From positions 4,786,501-4,850,500 of the forward strand of contig JAZBRI010000003.1 in assembly GCA_036874045.1 (NCBI GenBank): 64,000 nt of DNA. The letters are read 5' to 3'. Source of the stretch: Cymodocea nodosa. Taxonomy: Eukaryota > Streptophyta > Magnoliopsida > Alismatales > Cymodoceaceae. The notes beneath the pieces are model-generated. The model was not told where the DNA came from and ran no database searches. It was given only the letters and a program-made list of their open reading frames with translations. Numbering within the stretch: the stretch's first letter is position 1; each line of letters starts with the position of its first letter. Shown here one piece after another: positions 51,001 to 62,959 of the stretch. Position numbers and translations under genes: made by a program.

Positions 51001-54000
51001 TGTAAAATTAGGCCTATTTGGATGATTTTTAGTTCTAATATCATGTTGAAACATGTACACTCCTACTTAAAATTAATCAGTTATGTGTAGAGGTTTTTTA
51101 TTTCATATATAAATATGTTTCATTGATACTACTCCAGTAGAAGAAATTATTAAAATAAAATTGTTATTATAGTAGCAAGTAGTTTTAGTTAAGTATTGCA
51201 GTAGAAAACCTTAATTTTTATGTTATTACTAAGGTCATGCTTAAGACCGAATCTAAATGTCTTGGATTTTACATAGTTACAAAATTACGAAAATCATTCA
51301 CAAACATTGTTGATATGAAAGATTTTAAGAAAATCAAGAAAATTTTGAACAGTGCCTCATAGTTCATTTTTCTAGAATTGTAGAATTGAGCAATAAGTTC
51401 AATTTTAGCTAATTTTCAAGATTTTATGCAATCTTCTCTCACAATATGAAATTCAATTTTAATATCAAGACAAAATTGAGAAAGATTCCAAATAGATTTT
51501 GTAGGGTAACCTAAATTCCTTGCAATTTTCATTATTTTAAAATCAACAAAAAATCACTATCTTACCAAATTTTGAGCTTCTAAAATTGATTTCTAATGCT
51601 ACCTAAGATGTACTATGAATTGCATTCCATTTTTACTTGATTATCTTGCAAATGATTTTGTTTGTTAAATCTCATAGGTTTTCGGGCATACCCTGGGTTT
51701 TCTATTATTTATGAAATTGGTTATAACCATTGATAGAATAGTACTTCAACTTTAACGTGACTCAATAGAAGTTTGACTTGTCCCCTAATTAAGTGAATCA
51801 TATTGCAGCTTTGTTATTGGAATGCACTAGGAATCTCATTAAGGCTGGCCATACGGTTACATTGATTTAATTAAGACACTAGACATGTTACGTTGATTTA
51901 ATTATCATCTCATATTGAACTTCTCTTTAACACATTGGAGGTTTCCAAGAAACAACCAATACAATTAGATTTTTCAATTTTTTTTGCATTGAAGCAATAT
52001 AGTTTTGCTTTGATGATTTTAATTGCTCTCTGTAGTGTCTTTTATATAGCTATTGGTCAAAGTTAACGGTGCTGAATACTGATTAATGTGCTTTTTTGGT
52101 ATGATAGACCAAGAAAACTTGCGTGATCTACAGTCTATCTTGTATTTATAAGAAACTGAAATTTTCTAAATATTTTCATCCAATCTTGATCCTTTTAGTG
52201 GATTGTGGCAGGTGTTTGTCTTTTTGAAACTTGCTTGCTATGACTTGATAAATTTGAATATTTTAGTCACAGCTCATACGATCTCCAGTGTAATTTTATT
52301 CATGTTTTACTTGTTTTGTACACATAAAAATTCTTCTGTTCCATTATACTGCGACCAGAATTTTGCTTCAGGAAGTCAATATTTAGTTGCTGACTTGAAT
52401 TCTTTTTATCATTTAATGCCACTATATGGTTAATTCTTTTTTCATGTCACAATCTTGTTTTACTTTGTAAATGCAGGTGATATCCATGGCCAGTATTCTG
52501 ATCTTCTAAGGCTTTTTGAATATGGTGGATTTCCTCCCGAAGCCAATTATCTTTTCTTAGGGGACTATGTTGATCGAGGCAAACAATGTTTGGAGACAAT
52601 ATGCCTGCTGCTTGCTTACAAGATTAAATATCCCGAGAACTTTTTCCTTCTGAGAGGGAATCATGAATGTGCATCGATAAATCGAATATATGGTTTTTAT
52701 GATGAATGTAAGAGAAGATTTAACGTTAGATTGTGGAAGGTATTCACAGATTGCTTCGATTGCTTGCCAGTGGCTGCTCTTATTGATGAAAAGATCCTCT
52801 GCATGCACGGAGGCCTTTCTCCAGACTTGAATAACTTAGACCAAATAAGAAGTATGACACGACCTACTGATGTACCTGACACTGGATTACTGTGTGATCT
52901 TCTTTGGTCGGATCCCGGTAAAGATATACAGGGGTGGGGGATGAATGATAGAGGAGTGTCATATACCTTCGGCTCTGATAAAGTGTCAGAATTCTTGGAG
53001 AAGCAAGATTTAGATCTACTATGTCGTGCTCATCAGGTCTAGCATATGCAAATCATGCAAAATTTTGAAATACTTTGAATTTATTCTCTTATCAAGTAAA
53101 ATATTCATTTTCTTGTCAGGTAGTGGAGGATGGTTACGAGTTTTTTGCTGAAAGACAACTTGTAACAATATTTTCGGCTCCTAACTACTGTGGTGAATTT
53201 GATAATGCTGGTGCCATGATGAGTGTGGATGACACTTTGATGTGCTCCTTCCAGATTCTAAAACCTTCTGTAAAGAAAGTGAAAACTTTTGGGAGTTCCA
53301 CCACTAAAACAAGCATACCACCAAATGGTTTGAAGGTATGTACAAAAGCTTTTTGAAGGCAACTCTTATTCTGCAATTGGTTAAGTAATTCTAGTGAACG
53401 AACCGTATAGGGTGCATAATTCTGTTACGGGTCCTAACAAGATGATAGATACTATTTTTCCCAAAGTTTCAATGGCGCAGGTGCAGACAGTGGTTATTGA
53501 TTTTACAATTTTTTTTCATAGCAGTCAATGAGCACTGGAGGTCCAAACGCATGAGCGGTAGAGCTCATTCGAAAAACTCATTAATTTGAAAAAGCTCATA
53601 GGAATTAATAATGGAAACTCTTTGTAAATACAAAAATAGAAAATTTAAAAAATCTGACATAACACAAAATTGAAAAATTTAGAAAATCTGTTGTGCTGGA
53701 TCATGCCACAACTAAAAACGTGGTGTATCAGTCCTGATTCTTTTGGATCCCTGTTTGTCTTTATTCTCATGTGGGAATATGCTGGGCATGTCCTGCAGGA
53801 ATGAAGCCATGTCTCATATTATAAATTGTTACAAATGCAATGTGGATATATTTCTATTTTCCCATACAGAAGCAAAACATAGACGTGCAGAATATCATAC
53901 TTAAAAATCTACATTTTGTTTCCTCTCATGACTACAGAGATTGATCAGAATAATGTTCGGCTAACATGTAGATTTTATTCTTAGCAGTCTTTTCTTGGAG

Positions 54001-54011
54001 CAAATGTATGA
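48081..54011 (+). CDS. TOPP: Serine/threonine protein phosphatase PP1 catalytic subunit
   Basis: Four exons (48081-48258, 52477-53036, 53120-53335, 53988-54011) with GT-AG borders and matching phases give 325 residues. The start is [18 protein letters not shown]. Metallophosphatase motifs: [14 protein letters not shown] (its first Gly split across intron 1), [39 protein letters not shown], and [20 protein letters not shown] with the PP1-type loop. The last exon adds SFLGANV. Type-one phosphatases dephosphorylate many substrates under control of regulatory subunits, in nucleus and cytosol. Intron 1 is 4.2 kb. The last acceptor is TTAGCAG, a tandem NAGNAG site, so a form with one extra Gln is possible. 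An alternative terminal exon may exist near 53524 (see findings). Intact. Confidence 0.93.
48259..52476 (+). other. PP1 intron 1 (4.2 kb)
   Basis: AT-rich intron. It includes a tandem duplication of about 115 bp near 48755-48985 (units marked by AAACCTATAAAA, offset about 114 bp), and degenerate direct repeats at 49780-50210. Near 51000-51550 is sequence loosely related in reverse complement to about 46130-46350. No coding domain was recognised. Confidence 0.6.
49780..50210. repeat. Degenerate tandem repeat in PP1 intron 1
   Basis: Two diverged units about 223 bp apart, marked by CAATTTGATTAAT at 49908 and 50131, each preceded by GTTGTGCAGGTTT- or TTGTGCAAGTTTT-like sequence. GTTGATCAA and TAATGAT motifs recur throughout. 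Confidence 0.6.
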
Positions 54012-56335
54012 GCGGAGGATAACTCAAGAAGTCTATGTTGTGGTTAGGCCTGAAGATTGAAGCGAAGTTGGTTAACGGTAGATTTTGAGGGTCATGAATT
54101 TTTTATGTACTTGTAAATTTCTCACGTTAGCCAGGCCGAAGACTTCCAATAAAATGTTGGTAATTTAATTCAGCTTATAACACTTATTTGCATCATGAAA
54201 ATAGGATTGCTGGATGACAAGAAACTTGAAATAATGCTACTCTAGATTCTTTGACAGTGCTTTTCTTTGGGTTCTAAGCTTTGCGAACTCCTCTGAAAAA
54301 GTATTTTTTGAAACGGGTTGATATAATTAGGCTTTGAATCTAATTTACTTTTCTTTTTTAGGTACTACCTATGGTTTTGTTATTCGGAATTCACTGAGTT
54401 GTCCATGAAATTTTATGTTCTATTAGCCTTTAGAATACCCTATAATTTTGTGGCTGTGGGTTTGCCGTGCAACACTTTAATGGGGCTGGTGGAGGTAGTG
54501 ACTAATTTTTGTTAGGTAGAAAGAACTCGTCGAAGTGGGTAGATATTATTTATAGATGCATATAATAATAGCATTTGAATCTTTGGATGTTATCGGGAAC
54601 ATTTCATTTTAAACTTCAAGCTGGGTGGGCGGGAAAAAAAAAAAACTTGAATGACTTCTATTTTTCTTCGAAGCAATAGTCCATTTTTTTCACTGAAATT
54701 CAAAATTCTTTCTGTAGGAAATGGGTTAATTCCACCAATATTTCCTTCTATCAGTGTGCCAACTATTTTCATATTTTCTAAATTATTTCGCGGTAGAGTG
54801 TAAAATGTCCCTAAGCTGTCTTGGTTTAAGAAAACATGCTAGCATCAATACTTATTTACCCAAAACCCATCAACATACCTTTGTTATGGTTTCATAACAA
54901 GGTCGGCCTTCCGCACAACTGATACTCATTATTCCTCCAATCCTCCCCGCTAGAGGGAATTCATACAAGTATGATAATTTTCAACCGAAGCAGCAACGCT
55001 ACCCTACTTCATCAGTCGACTCCCGAATAGATGTGACTTCCATTTTCCTGTTTCTCCACCATCAGTCAGTCGTCCATCTCTCGTACGCGCCGCGTTGGCG
55101 TCAGCTGAAGGCAATCCAGCCTATGCACAAAGTCTCCGAATGACGCCATACTACCTTCCTACCTCTCCATTCCGTTGTCCTGACTCGGACTTTATTCAAC
55201 GTCATCATAATAACAGTAATAAAAGTTTGTTCGATCTCTCCGTCACCTTCTGTTGGGTGCAGAATCTAAAGAATTTCAACACATGTTGGCGACCGTGTGC
55301 TTGCACTGTTCCGCTCGCGGCTGACGCAAGTGTAGGTTGGCAACGCACGAGGACGGAGAGATCGGAACGTGCCAGCCGGAAATTTAACATTCGACGATGC
55401 GAGAGAAGACTTGTTGAATTGGGATGGTAGTCGATCGCAATATTTTAAAAGACATGACTTGTCGCACTCGAGTTCGTCAGCGGCGAGGGGAGAGAAGTCC
55501 GTGCCCGGAAAGCGATCCACGAGATAAACGAGCACAATCGACGGTGGCATATTCGAGATACCTTGAGTGGCGGATACTCCTCCAACTTTGTGATGTGACG
55601 TGCTTAAAAGTATATATATATATATTTTTTAAACAATTTCTCTGCGAAGGTTGAGAAGAGAAATGTATCGATGGCATTCGCCGTCCAAAGAGGACCGAGA
55701 AGGAAAGACTTGAGATCGTCAAACTGTTGACTGACGCCCTCTCGAACAAAGGAATCCAGTTTTCGTCCATCACCCACCTGTCAGGATTTTGATGTATCTC
55801 ATTCCATTCATTGGTCTGTAGACTTTTTAAACGCTGGGAAAAAAAATATAATCTAGATTTAAATGTCACCGTTCGACTAAGATTACCAAAAATGAAGCCT
55901 CTCCCAGGTCCGACCGAGGCCTGTTGTGGTCTTGTGGCTGCCGATTCTGCGTCTTTGCGAACTAATACAATTATAAATTATATTGCATGTTAAAATTTCG
56001 ATTTAAATTACATTTAATATTGTTTTATAACTTATTTAAATATATTTTTCGAATATCATATATGTAAAAAAAAATAATTAACGATGAATAAAAATAATCT
56101 TATATATATATACAAGTTTTAATTTCAATGGTAGCACGTGAAACAATTTCGAACGGACATCTATCAACGTTCTTTAGAAATGATTAAAGTACGAATTCAT
56201 ACAGTGGTGGTTTCTTGGAAATGATTAAATTACATCCAAAAGCTGTAAAGGTACAGGTAGAATCGTTCTGTGTTTGGTGTAGCAATGGAGCGCATACAAT
56301 ACACGAAGGAGATTGAAAAATGTGGAGGCCACGGC
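54012..56335. other. Intergenic between PP1 and PHT1 genes
   Basis: Convergent 3' ends (PP1 plus, PHT1 minus) face each other here. The middle part (about 54900-55950) is less AT-rich and has several overlapping short open frames on both strands, none with a known domain or splice context. It may be old transposon or gene debris. Confidence 0.45.
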
Positions 56336-58112
56336 CTACGCTCCAGGAGCAATGGCGCCGTACGCCATTACCTCCTCCTCCTCGTCCTCCTCGTCTTCGT
56401 TCTCCCTGGACATCTCTTCCAGGGACTTGCCCTTGGACTCGGGCACCAGGAAGGTGAACAGAATCCCCAGCAGATTGGAGCCGGCAAGCACGAACAACGA
56501 GTTCCTCACCCCAATCCCCGCCGGATAACCCTTGTCTCTCTTCGCCGGGTCCTTGTCCTGCGCCGCGTACAGGAACCCGAAGGCCCCGACGATGGCTCCC
56601 GCCTTTCCCGAAGCCGCGGAGATGCCGTGGCAAGTCGACCGAAGCCTGGCGGGGAAGATCTCCGCCGGCACGATGAAGGTGGTGCTGTTGGGCCCGAAGT
56701 TGGCGAAGAAGAAGGTGAAGGCGTACATCACCACGAAGCCGATGCGGTGGTCCGGTAACGTCCAGTGGTGGTAGGGTATGGCCAGTGCCAGCATGAACAC
56801 CGTCATGAAGAAGAACCCCATTAACTGCAGAAAATTGGAGATATAAGTTCAATATGTATGATTGATTGCTCGGACGAGAAGGCAGGGGAGTGTTGAGAAA
56901 CCTGGATGGTGAATCGGCCGATGATGTCGATAAATGCCACGGTGAACCAGTAACCGGGAACGGTGCCGCAGAGGGCGATCAGCGTCTGGGCTCGTGCAAT
57001 CTTGAACACCTCCTGGATGGCGTTCATGGACGCGGCTTTGGGGATCCACCCGATGGCGCTGAAGATGTCCTTCTGGAAAAGGTTCTGGCTGTAGAAGGCG
57101 ATGTCCAGGAGGAACCACGTCGTCGTCGTGCCCAGTAGATGGAGACCGTGCCGGCGGGCGAATCGCCTCGAGAACAGCCCAAATACGTTTGCTTCCTTGG
57201 TGATTGCTATGTCCACCTTGTCCTGCTCCGCTTCGATGTCCACCTGTAGCACCTTGGCCATGTCGTTCGCTGCCTGTTTGGCGTTCCTGGCGACGAGGGC
57301 CGTGTAACGGGCCGTTTCCGGCATCTTCATCCGCCAGTAGTACGTCAGCAGCGCCGGGACTGCGCCGAACATGAAGATGATCCGCCAGACGTAGTCTGCC
57401 TCTGGGACGGTGGAGCCGGCGCGGTCCACGGAGTAGGGCGGCACGTCGTACTTGTTCTTGAATGCCGCGGAAATGATTAGTGTGACCACCCCGCCGCCGA
57501 GGATGCCGAAGCCCTGCATGGCGAACACGGCTGCAATGAAAGACCCTCGGGTTCTCTTGTTGGCGTACTCCGACATGATTGTGGCGGAGAGTGGGTAGTC
57601 CCCGCCGATGCCGAAGCCCAGCCAGAAGCGGAAGAAGCAGAGGGTGGACACCACGCTCTTTGCGGTGCTTCCGAAGGAAAGGCCGGAGCAGATAGAGCAG
57701 ACGGACATCAGCATGAGAGTTACCCCTGTCCAACAACCAGTCAATCGTAATATGACCTCCTCCTCCTCCTCCTTAATCTGATTGAGGAGAGTTGGTAGTG
57801 GCGCTTACCATAGACGCGCTTCCGGCCGAGCTTGTCCCCAAGCCAACCGAAGAAGAGCTGTCCGGAGAGAGTTCCGCAGAAGGCAACACCATTGACGGCG
57901 GCGGATACGTTTGGTGGGAGAGATCCCGGAGAAGCTGAGGTGGGATCGAAGTAGTAGATCCGTCCCAGCAGCTTGGTGATAAGGGATATGCAGAAAAGAT
58001 CGTAGGCGTCGGTGAAGAAGCCCATGCCGGCTATGACGATGGCCATGAAGTGGTACAACTGGGTCTTCGCCGCATCGAGGGCGTTCAGCACCTGGAGCTG
58101 GTTCTCTGCCAT
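56336..58112 (-). CDS. PHT1: High-affinity inorganic phosphate transporter (PHT1)
   Basis: Three exons on the minus strand (58112-57809, 57725-56902, 56824-56336), with short introns of 83 and 77 bp, give 538 residues. The start [22 protein letters not shown] fits the family. An upstream in-frame ATG at 58178 would add an Ala/Thr run and is less likely. Hallmarks: [37 protein letters not shown], the PHT1 signature [64 protein letters not shown], and an acidic tail ([11 protein letters not shown]). A 12-segment MFS protein of the plasma membrane, co-transporting phosphate with protons in roots or mycorrhizal cells. No P1BS element (GNATATNC) was found in the about 1 kb upstream. The GC-rich exons contrast with their surroundings. 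Confidence 0.95.
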
Positions 58113-58165
58113 GGTGGTGGTGGTGGTGGTGGTGGCGGCGGCGGCGGCGACGGCGACGATCGATG
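58113..58165. repeat. GGT/GGC trinucleotide repeat upstream of PHT1 start
   Basis: On the plus strand, GGT units pass into GGC units and then GGCGAC-like sequence, directly upstream of the PHT1 ATG. They probably lie in the 5' UTR; in the PHT1 frame they read as poly-Thr and poly-Ala. Confidence 0.85.
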
Positions 58166-58249
58166 GATCCCGCTCCACCTACTGGCTTCTGTTGCTGCTT
58201 ATCGATCGGTGGCCTCCGCAAGACGTATAAATAATAAAGACCCAATTAT

Positions 58250-59600
58250 GTCAATAGATGGTTGTCATGGACAACGGTGGAGATTTGCGTCCTTTTTTTA
58301 ATACAACTATTTATTTTTAGACTTTGTCGATGGTTGACTTGTTAGGTAGGACGTGGAAATGACAGACACCGGTGTGCAACATTTTGGTACCTTATGTCTT
58401 TTATCTGTATCTTATTTTGGTTTTAACAATATAATAAAGTTTTTAGCCATCTTGTGAAAAATTTTATCTCAATATTCGAAAGCATTATTTCCTTAACCTG
58501 TTTTTATTAAACAATATGACTACTGGATCAAGGGTAGATCAAGCCCATGAGGCGAAAAGGTCAAGTAGAATCATACGTTTTCTGGTAATACAGGCAATGC
58601 TGGAGCAACCTACCACCACCCTTTCCTTTAACAAAAATGGAACCACTTCTATGCTGTAATTGTGTACTACTTGTGAAATTCTATGTTTTAAGATACAGTT
58701 TGCTATATAATCCCTTTTTCAAAGAAAGATTAGATGGTTGATTTTTATGAGACCAAAAATCGTGAATGGAGGAACTTGTGCAAATTATACAATGTGCTTT
58801 ATTTTTTAACTGTAATTACGAATTCCAAGAAAACCATGTGCTGTGCTGGACTCTAGAATTACATATAGAACCACGTCAATATCATCCACTTCATTTTCTC
58901 GTACTCAAATTTGAACATGGTTCTTCTTCTTCGGTTCAAGTGTTCCGAAGGTTTTCCACAAAAAGTCATCACGATTGAATTAGGATTCAACTTCGGGATG
59001 GACCGTTTACCAGCCCAAATATTAGGTGATTGCTGCTGCCAGTGAAGAAGACCGCTTGACTTCTGGTTCTATTTATTGCTCCAAATAGAGGACCTCCGTT
59101 AAGGCCTTCAGCTCTTCTGTCATCACTCCGTTGGGTAGAATATGACCAAAGAATATATGCTGTAGTAGAGGTCCCTAGCATTGCTGGGAATAGTCTTCCA
59201 AGTGGTCGGTCGTGTTCCCCCTTGAGATAATAATTGTGGTTCCATCCCCTTCTGAACTACTTGGACAGTAGTACTGTTTGCGGATCTTCTATAAATTTTT
59301 GCAAGGAATATTTCTAATGAAGAGCAATTAACATTAGATAGCCCTATTAGTACCCAAAGTTTATTGATTCACACATTTTGTGTATGGTGTTACTTGGAAG
59401 GGGTTAATGCAGGTGAGAAATTAGAAGAAAGTAGGGGAAAAAGAAAGGTAAGGAAAATTTTTTTTTTTCTTGTGTTAGTTGCATGTAGTAAACTTGAAGA
59501 ATTACATTTCTTAGGTTTCCAACTTTTCTCCCATTGCCTAAAAAATTTTCTCACCTCTAAGGTGTAGAGGTGAGAAACTTGTAGAAATCTCACGTTCGCC
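58250..59600. other. PHT1 upstream / intergenic
   Basis: No gene was recognised. It contains a perfect hairpin at 59547-59577 (listed separately). The short open frames at 58766-58978 and 59364-59567 show no known domain. Confidence 0.45.
59547..59577. repeat. Perfect 13-bp stem hairpin
   Basis: TTTCTCACCTCTA, a 5-nt loop AGGTG, then TAGAGGTGAGAAA. A strong local palindrome, perhaps the end of a small inverted-repeat element. Confidence 0.9.
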
Positions 59601-59619
59601 TGCTCACGTTGTTGTCCAG

Positions 59620-60115
59620 CTCTTGTCATCACTCTCGGCCATCCTCACCCTACCATCTCTCGTCGTCACCTTCAACCAACCTCACCTTGCCTTCAGTCAT
59701 TTCCACTCTCGCTCGTGCATGACTGATTCATTTCCGCTCTCGCTCGCGCACGGCTGGTTCATTTCTGCTCCCGCCTACATGTCGAGATTTTCGCACACAA
59801 CTACTCTCGCTCGTGCATGCGCACACCCTTGCCGCTCTTACTCGTGCACACCCTCGCCCAGCCTTGCCTTCGCCCGCTGCACACGGTTGCTCTCGCTCAT
59901 GCATGCCCTTGCCCAACCTCACCTTCGCCTGCTGCACAGCCACTCTTGCGTGCGCACGCACATGCCCTTGCCGCCCTCGTCGCTCTTGCTTGCACATGCG
60001 CACACCCTTTCCGCCCTCGCCCAACCTCGCCTTTGCTCACTGCACACAGTCGCTCTCGCTTGTGCACGCACACGACCTTGCCGCCCTCGCCCAACCTCGC
60101 CTGTCTTCGATAAGA
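59620..60115. repeat. GC-rich degenerate repeat block
   Basis: About 500 bp of imperfect repeats of words such as CTCGCTCGTGCA, CACACCCTTGCCG and CGCCCAACCTCGCCT. Because the block is C-rich, all frames stay open (for example 59623-60267), so open frames here are not evidence of a gene. It sits next to the second Harbinger copy. Confidence 0.7.
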
Positions 60116-60509
60116 GCCTATGTTTTAGAAAAGTTGTCTATTGTTGCTCTAGCTTGGTTTCTACTATTGGAATCATTCTTGCATGCGTTGCTCTAGCTTG
60201 GCATGAGTTTTTCACTTGTCTACTTGAAGTTATTTGTAGTATATTTCTTATGTTGTGGCATGTTTAACTTTTTGTTATGTAGTGGTATGATGAACTTGTG
60301 TTATAATATGTTGAACATTTGTTATCCATGTCTTTAAACTTCAAAACATTTTATCCATGTATTTTCTTCTCAAGTTAAATAATTACTATAATGTATTCAT
60401 TCAACATAGCACTTGAGCAAGAAGAAGAGGATGCAGAAACAAGAAGATAATTTATTACTTTTGTTTGGAATAACATTTGTATTATTGCAATTAATTTTGC
60501 AAGTACTTC

Positions 60510-61790
60510 AATTGTAATAAATAGAATTTTTAGCAAAGAAGGTCAAAATTACATTGTTAGGTTGTTAGATCCTTCTTTATCACATCAAGCTTATAATTGT
60601 AGGAAAATATATAAGATGAGTCAACATGTATTCCTGAAATTTTGTAATTTATTAAGGATGAAAGAAATAATAGCAAATGAGAAAAATATAACAATGGAAG
60701 AGAAACTTGAAATTTTCCTTATTACAGTTGGCCAAAATCAAAGGTATGGAGTAATACAAGAGTGATTTTCTCGTTCTTCATGGATAGTACTTATTTTAAT
60801 GAAATAGTTGATGCAATATTACGTTTGAGTGATACATTATTAGTAAAACGTTCAATTGTGACTTTTGCTCGGATTGAAAGTGATAGAAATGTTTTCTCAT
60901 ATTTCAAGGTACATTTATATCATTATCATAGTAGGTATGTATACGATTTGTGTATTTCATTTGGTCACTTGGGTTTGGGGTTTTAATTTATATAGGATTG
61001 CATTGGAGCAATCGACGGGACACATCTCAAGACAACTATTTATGAACAATAAACTACAAGGTTTAGAAATAGGAAAGAAGAATTATCTTAAAATGTTATG
61101 GCTGCATGTAATTTCAATATGAAAATTACTTATGTTCTTGCTGGATGGGAGGGATCTGCAATCGATGCTCGTATATTACAAGACGCAATATCTAGACCAA
61201 ATGGACTACGAGTTCCACTAGGTACTAATAAAAGTTAGTATATATGTGATACTTATCATTTCTTATATTAATAAAAGTTAGTATGCAAGTAAATTTTACT
61301 TAGTGGATGTTGATTATCCAAATCGTACTGAATTTATTTGTCCATTTCGAGGTATTAGATATCACTTGACAGAGTATGACAATAATAGAAAACCAACGAA
61401 TGTTGTTGAGAATTTTAATTATAAGTATTCACAATTGAGGATAGTGATTAAACATACATTTGAGGTTATAAAATATTAATTCACAATTTTACATAGTTAC
61501 ATACCATTTTTATATCCAACATAGGTGAAAATTGTTAATACATGTTTCTTATTTCATAATTTCATTCGTTAAGTAGATTCAACTGATTTTCTTAAAGATT
61601 TACAAGATGAATTAGCAAAAGTTAACATTGCTAATGAGATATTAAGTACAAATGAATGAAGAGAAGAAATAAGGAATATTATTGGAGTGTCTAAAAAATA
61701 AAAAAAGAGAAATAGCTGATACAGGAAAATATTATGAATGCTATGTGGGAAGAACAAAGAAGTTGAATTATTTGAAATTTATTTGTATTT
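60510..61790 (+). pseudogene. Second Harbinger transposase, heavily decayed
   Basis: A plus-strand relative of the transposase at 21.6-23.0 kb. In order: RIFSKEGQNYIVRLLDPSLS (about 60520-60580), SQHVFLKFCNLLRMKEI, TVGQNQRYGVIQE then stop (60762), STYFNEIVDAILRLSDTLL in another frame (about 60788), DCIGAIDGTHLKTTIYEQ then stop (about 60996-61050), AACNFNMKITYVLAGWEGSAIDARILQDA (about 61105-61190), YLVDVDYPNRTEFICPFRGIRYHLTEYD (about 61297-61380), and VENFNYKYSQLRIVIKHTFEV (about 61408-61470). The glutamate of the DDE triad is replaced by Lys (VIKHTF where the first copy has VIERTF). Several stops make it non-functional. It belongs to the same family as the first copy but is clearly diverged. 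Confidence 0.85.
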
Positions 61791-61984
61791 GAATATTGTT
61801 GTAACATTTTATTTCATTTGGTATGTTGTAATATTTAAGATATTTCAATAAAATATATTGAGTTTTCAAAAATATTGTGAATTTTTTATAAATTAATTAA
61901 CACATAGATATTGTTAATAATAATATTTACCTTTTATTATTATATTAAAAAAACTATTAAAATATAAAAAATATTTATTTATAA

Positions 61985-62200
61985 TTTATATTATTTTACT
62001 TCCCTTCACTTTCTGAACGTACACTAACACCTTCAAATTTTTGAAATTTCTTAATCTTTCTTAAACTTTTTGAATGTACAATGATACTTTCAAATTTTTT
62101 GAATTTCCTAAACTTTCTCCAAATTTCTGTTTGTCTCATTTTTCAGATTTTTTTGAACTTTTTTTCCTTAACTTTTCAACCCCACTAACACTCCCTTCCC
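61985..62200. repeat. Subterminal repeats of the second Harbinger copy
   Basis: Diverged direct repeats of a word like ACTTTTTGAATGTACA followed by TTTCAAATTTTTTGAATTTC. Ends near CCCCACTAACACTCCC, possibly the right end of the element. Assignment to Harbinger is inferred from position. Confidence 0.45.
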
Positions 62201-62940
62201 TTACAAATGAAAATCAAAATGCATATATTATCTTTGCTGATATTAAATTTCAGTCATTCATTAAACCCTCCATCACTACACGAGGCTGATGGAAGTCAAT
62301 CCACATCTTAAGATTGGGCCCCTTCCCTTGAATGTTGGTCCACCAGAATTTTCTACAAAAATAATTGATTTGTTTATATTGACTCACATTAAGAGTTGCT
62401 GAAGACATGAAGCAATTAATAGTCTAAATAAATGGATGATTTCATTAGGATAGTCTTACCCACATGTGAAAGGAGTTTTGCCTTCCAACCATCAAGCCTT
62501 TTACCAGTTTTGTCTTTGATGATACATCAAAGAGAATTGCCCAACTAGTTCCAATCATCATTCTTCTCCTCAATTTGTAAATTGTTGCGTTTACACACAT
62601 ACATCTGTGTAATATATAACCGATAGGCCCAAGTTTTAGGCCCAAATCCACTTTTGCCCTCCATTTCATCATATTACTTCATTTCATATTTTCTAATTAA
62701 TCAAAAATCTATATCACATATAACAATTGATAATTGATGATCCTAAATTTATTATTATCACCATATATACATAATTAAATGTGCACACATACATAAAAAA
62801 TTTAGATTTTAATTTGCAAAACTTCAATCTTTTACATAAATTCTCTAATATCATGTGCAGAATGGCTATAGAGTATCAAACCATATACCTATCATACTAG
62901 ATTGTTCTCTAAAAAAAAATATATACACCCCAGCGTATGT
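62200..62940. other. Intergenic, nothing recognised
   Basis: AT-rich DNA between the second Harbinger remnant and the LINE fragment. No gene, RNA or repeat is supported. Confidence 0.45.
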
Positions 62941-62959
62941 TCTCTACAAGTAATGATTA

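Noticed and set aside
56849..57736. Frame of 295 codons antiparallel or out of frame to PHT1 exon 2
   Set aside because: A GC-rich shadow frame, rich in Arg/His, overlapping the clearly homologous PHT1 reading frame.
8869..58112. LPA1 and PHT1 as a phosphate-related gene cluster
   Set aside because: They are 38 kb apart with unrelated genes between; no evidence of co-regulation in sequence.
58113..59400. P1BS phosphate-starvation element upstream of PHT1
   Set aside because: Near matches such as CAATATTC near 58473 fail the GNATATNC consensus; none was found.
59623..60267. Open frame of 214 codons as a gene
   Set aside because: It lies in C-rich repeats where overlapping frames are also open; the translation is low-complexity His/Leu/Ala with no domain.
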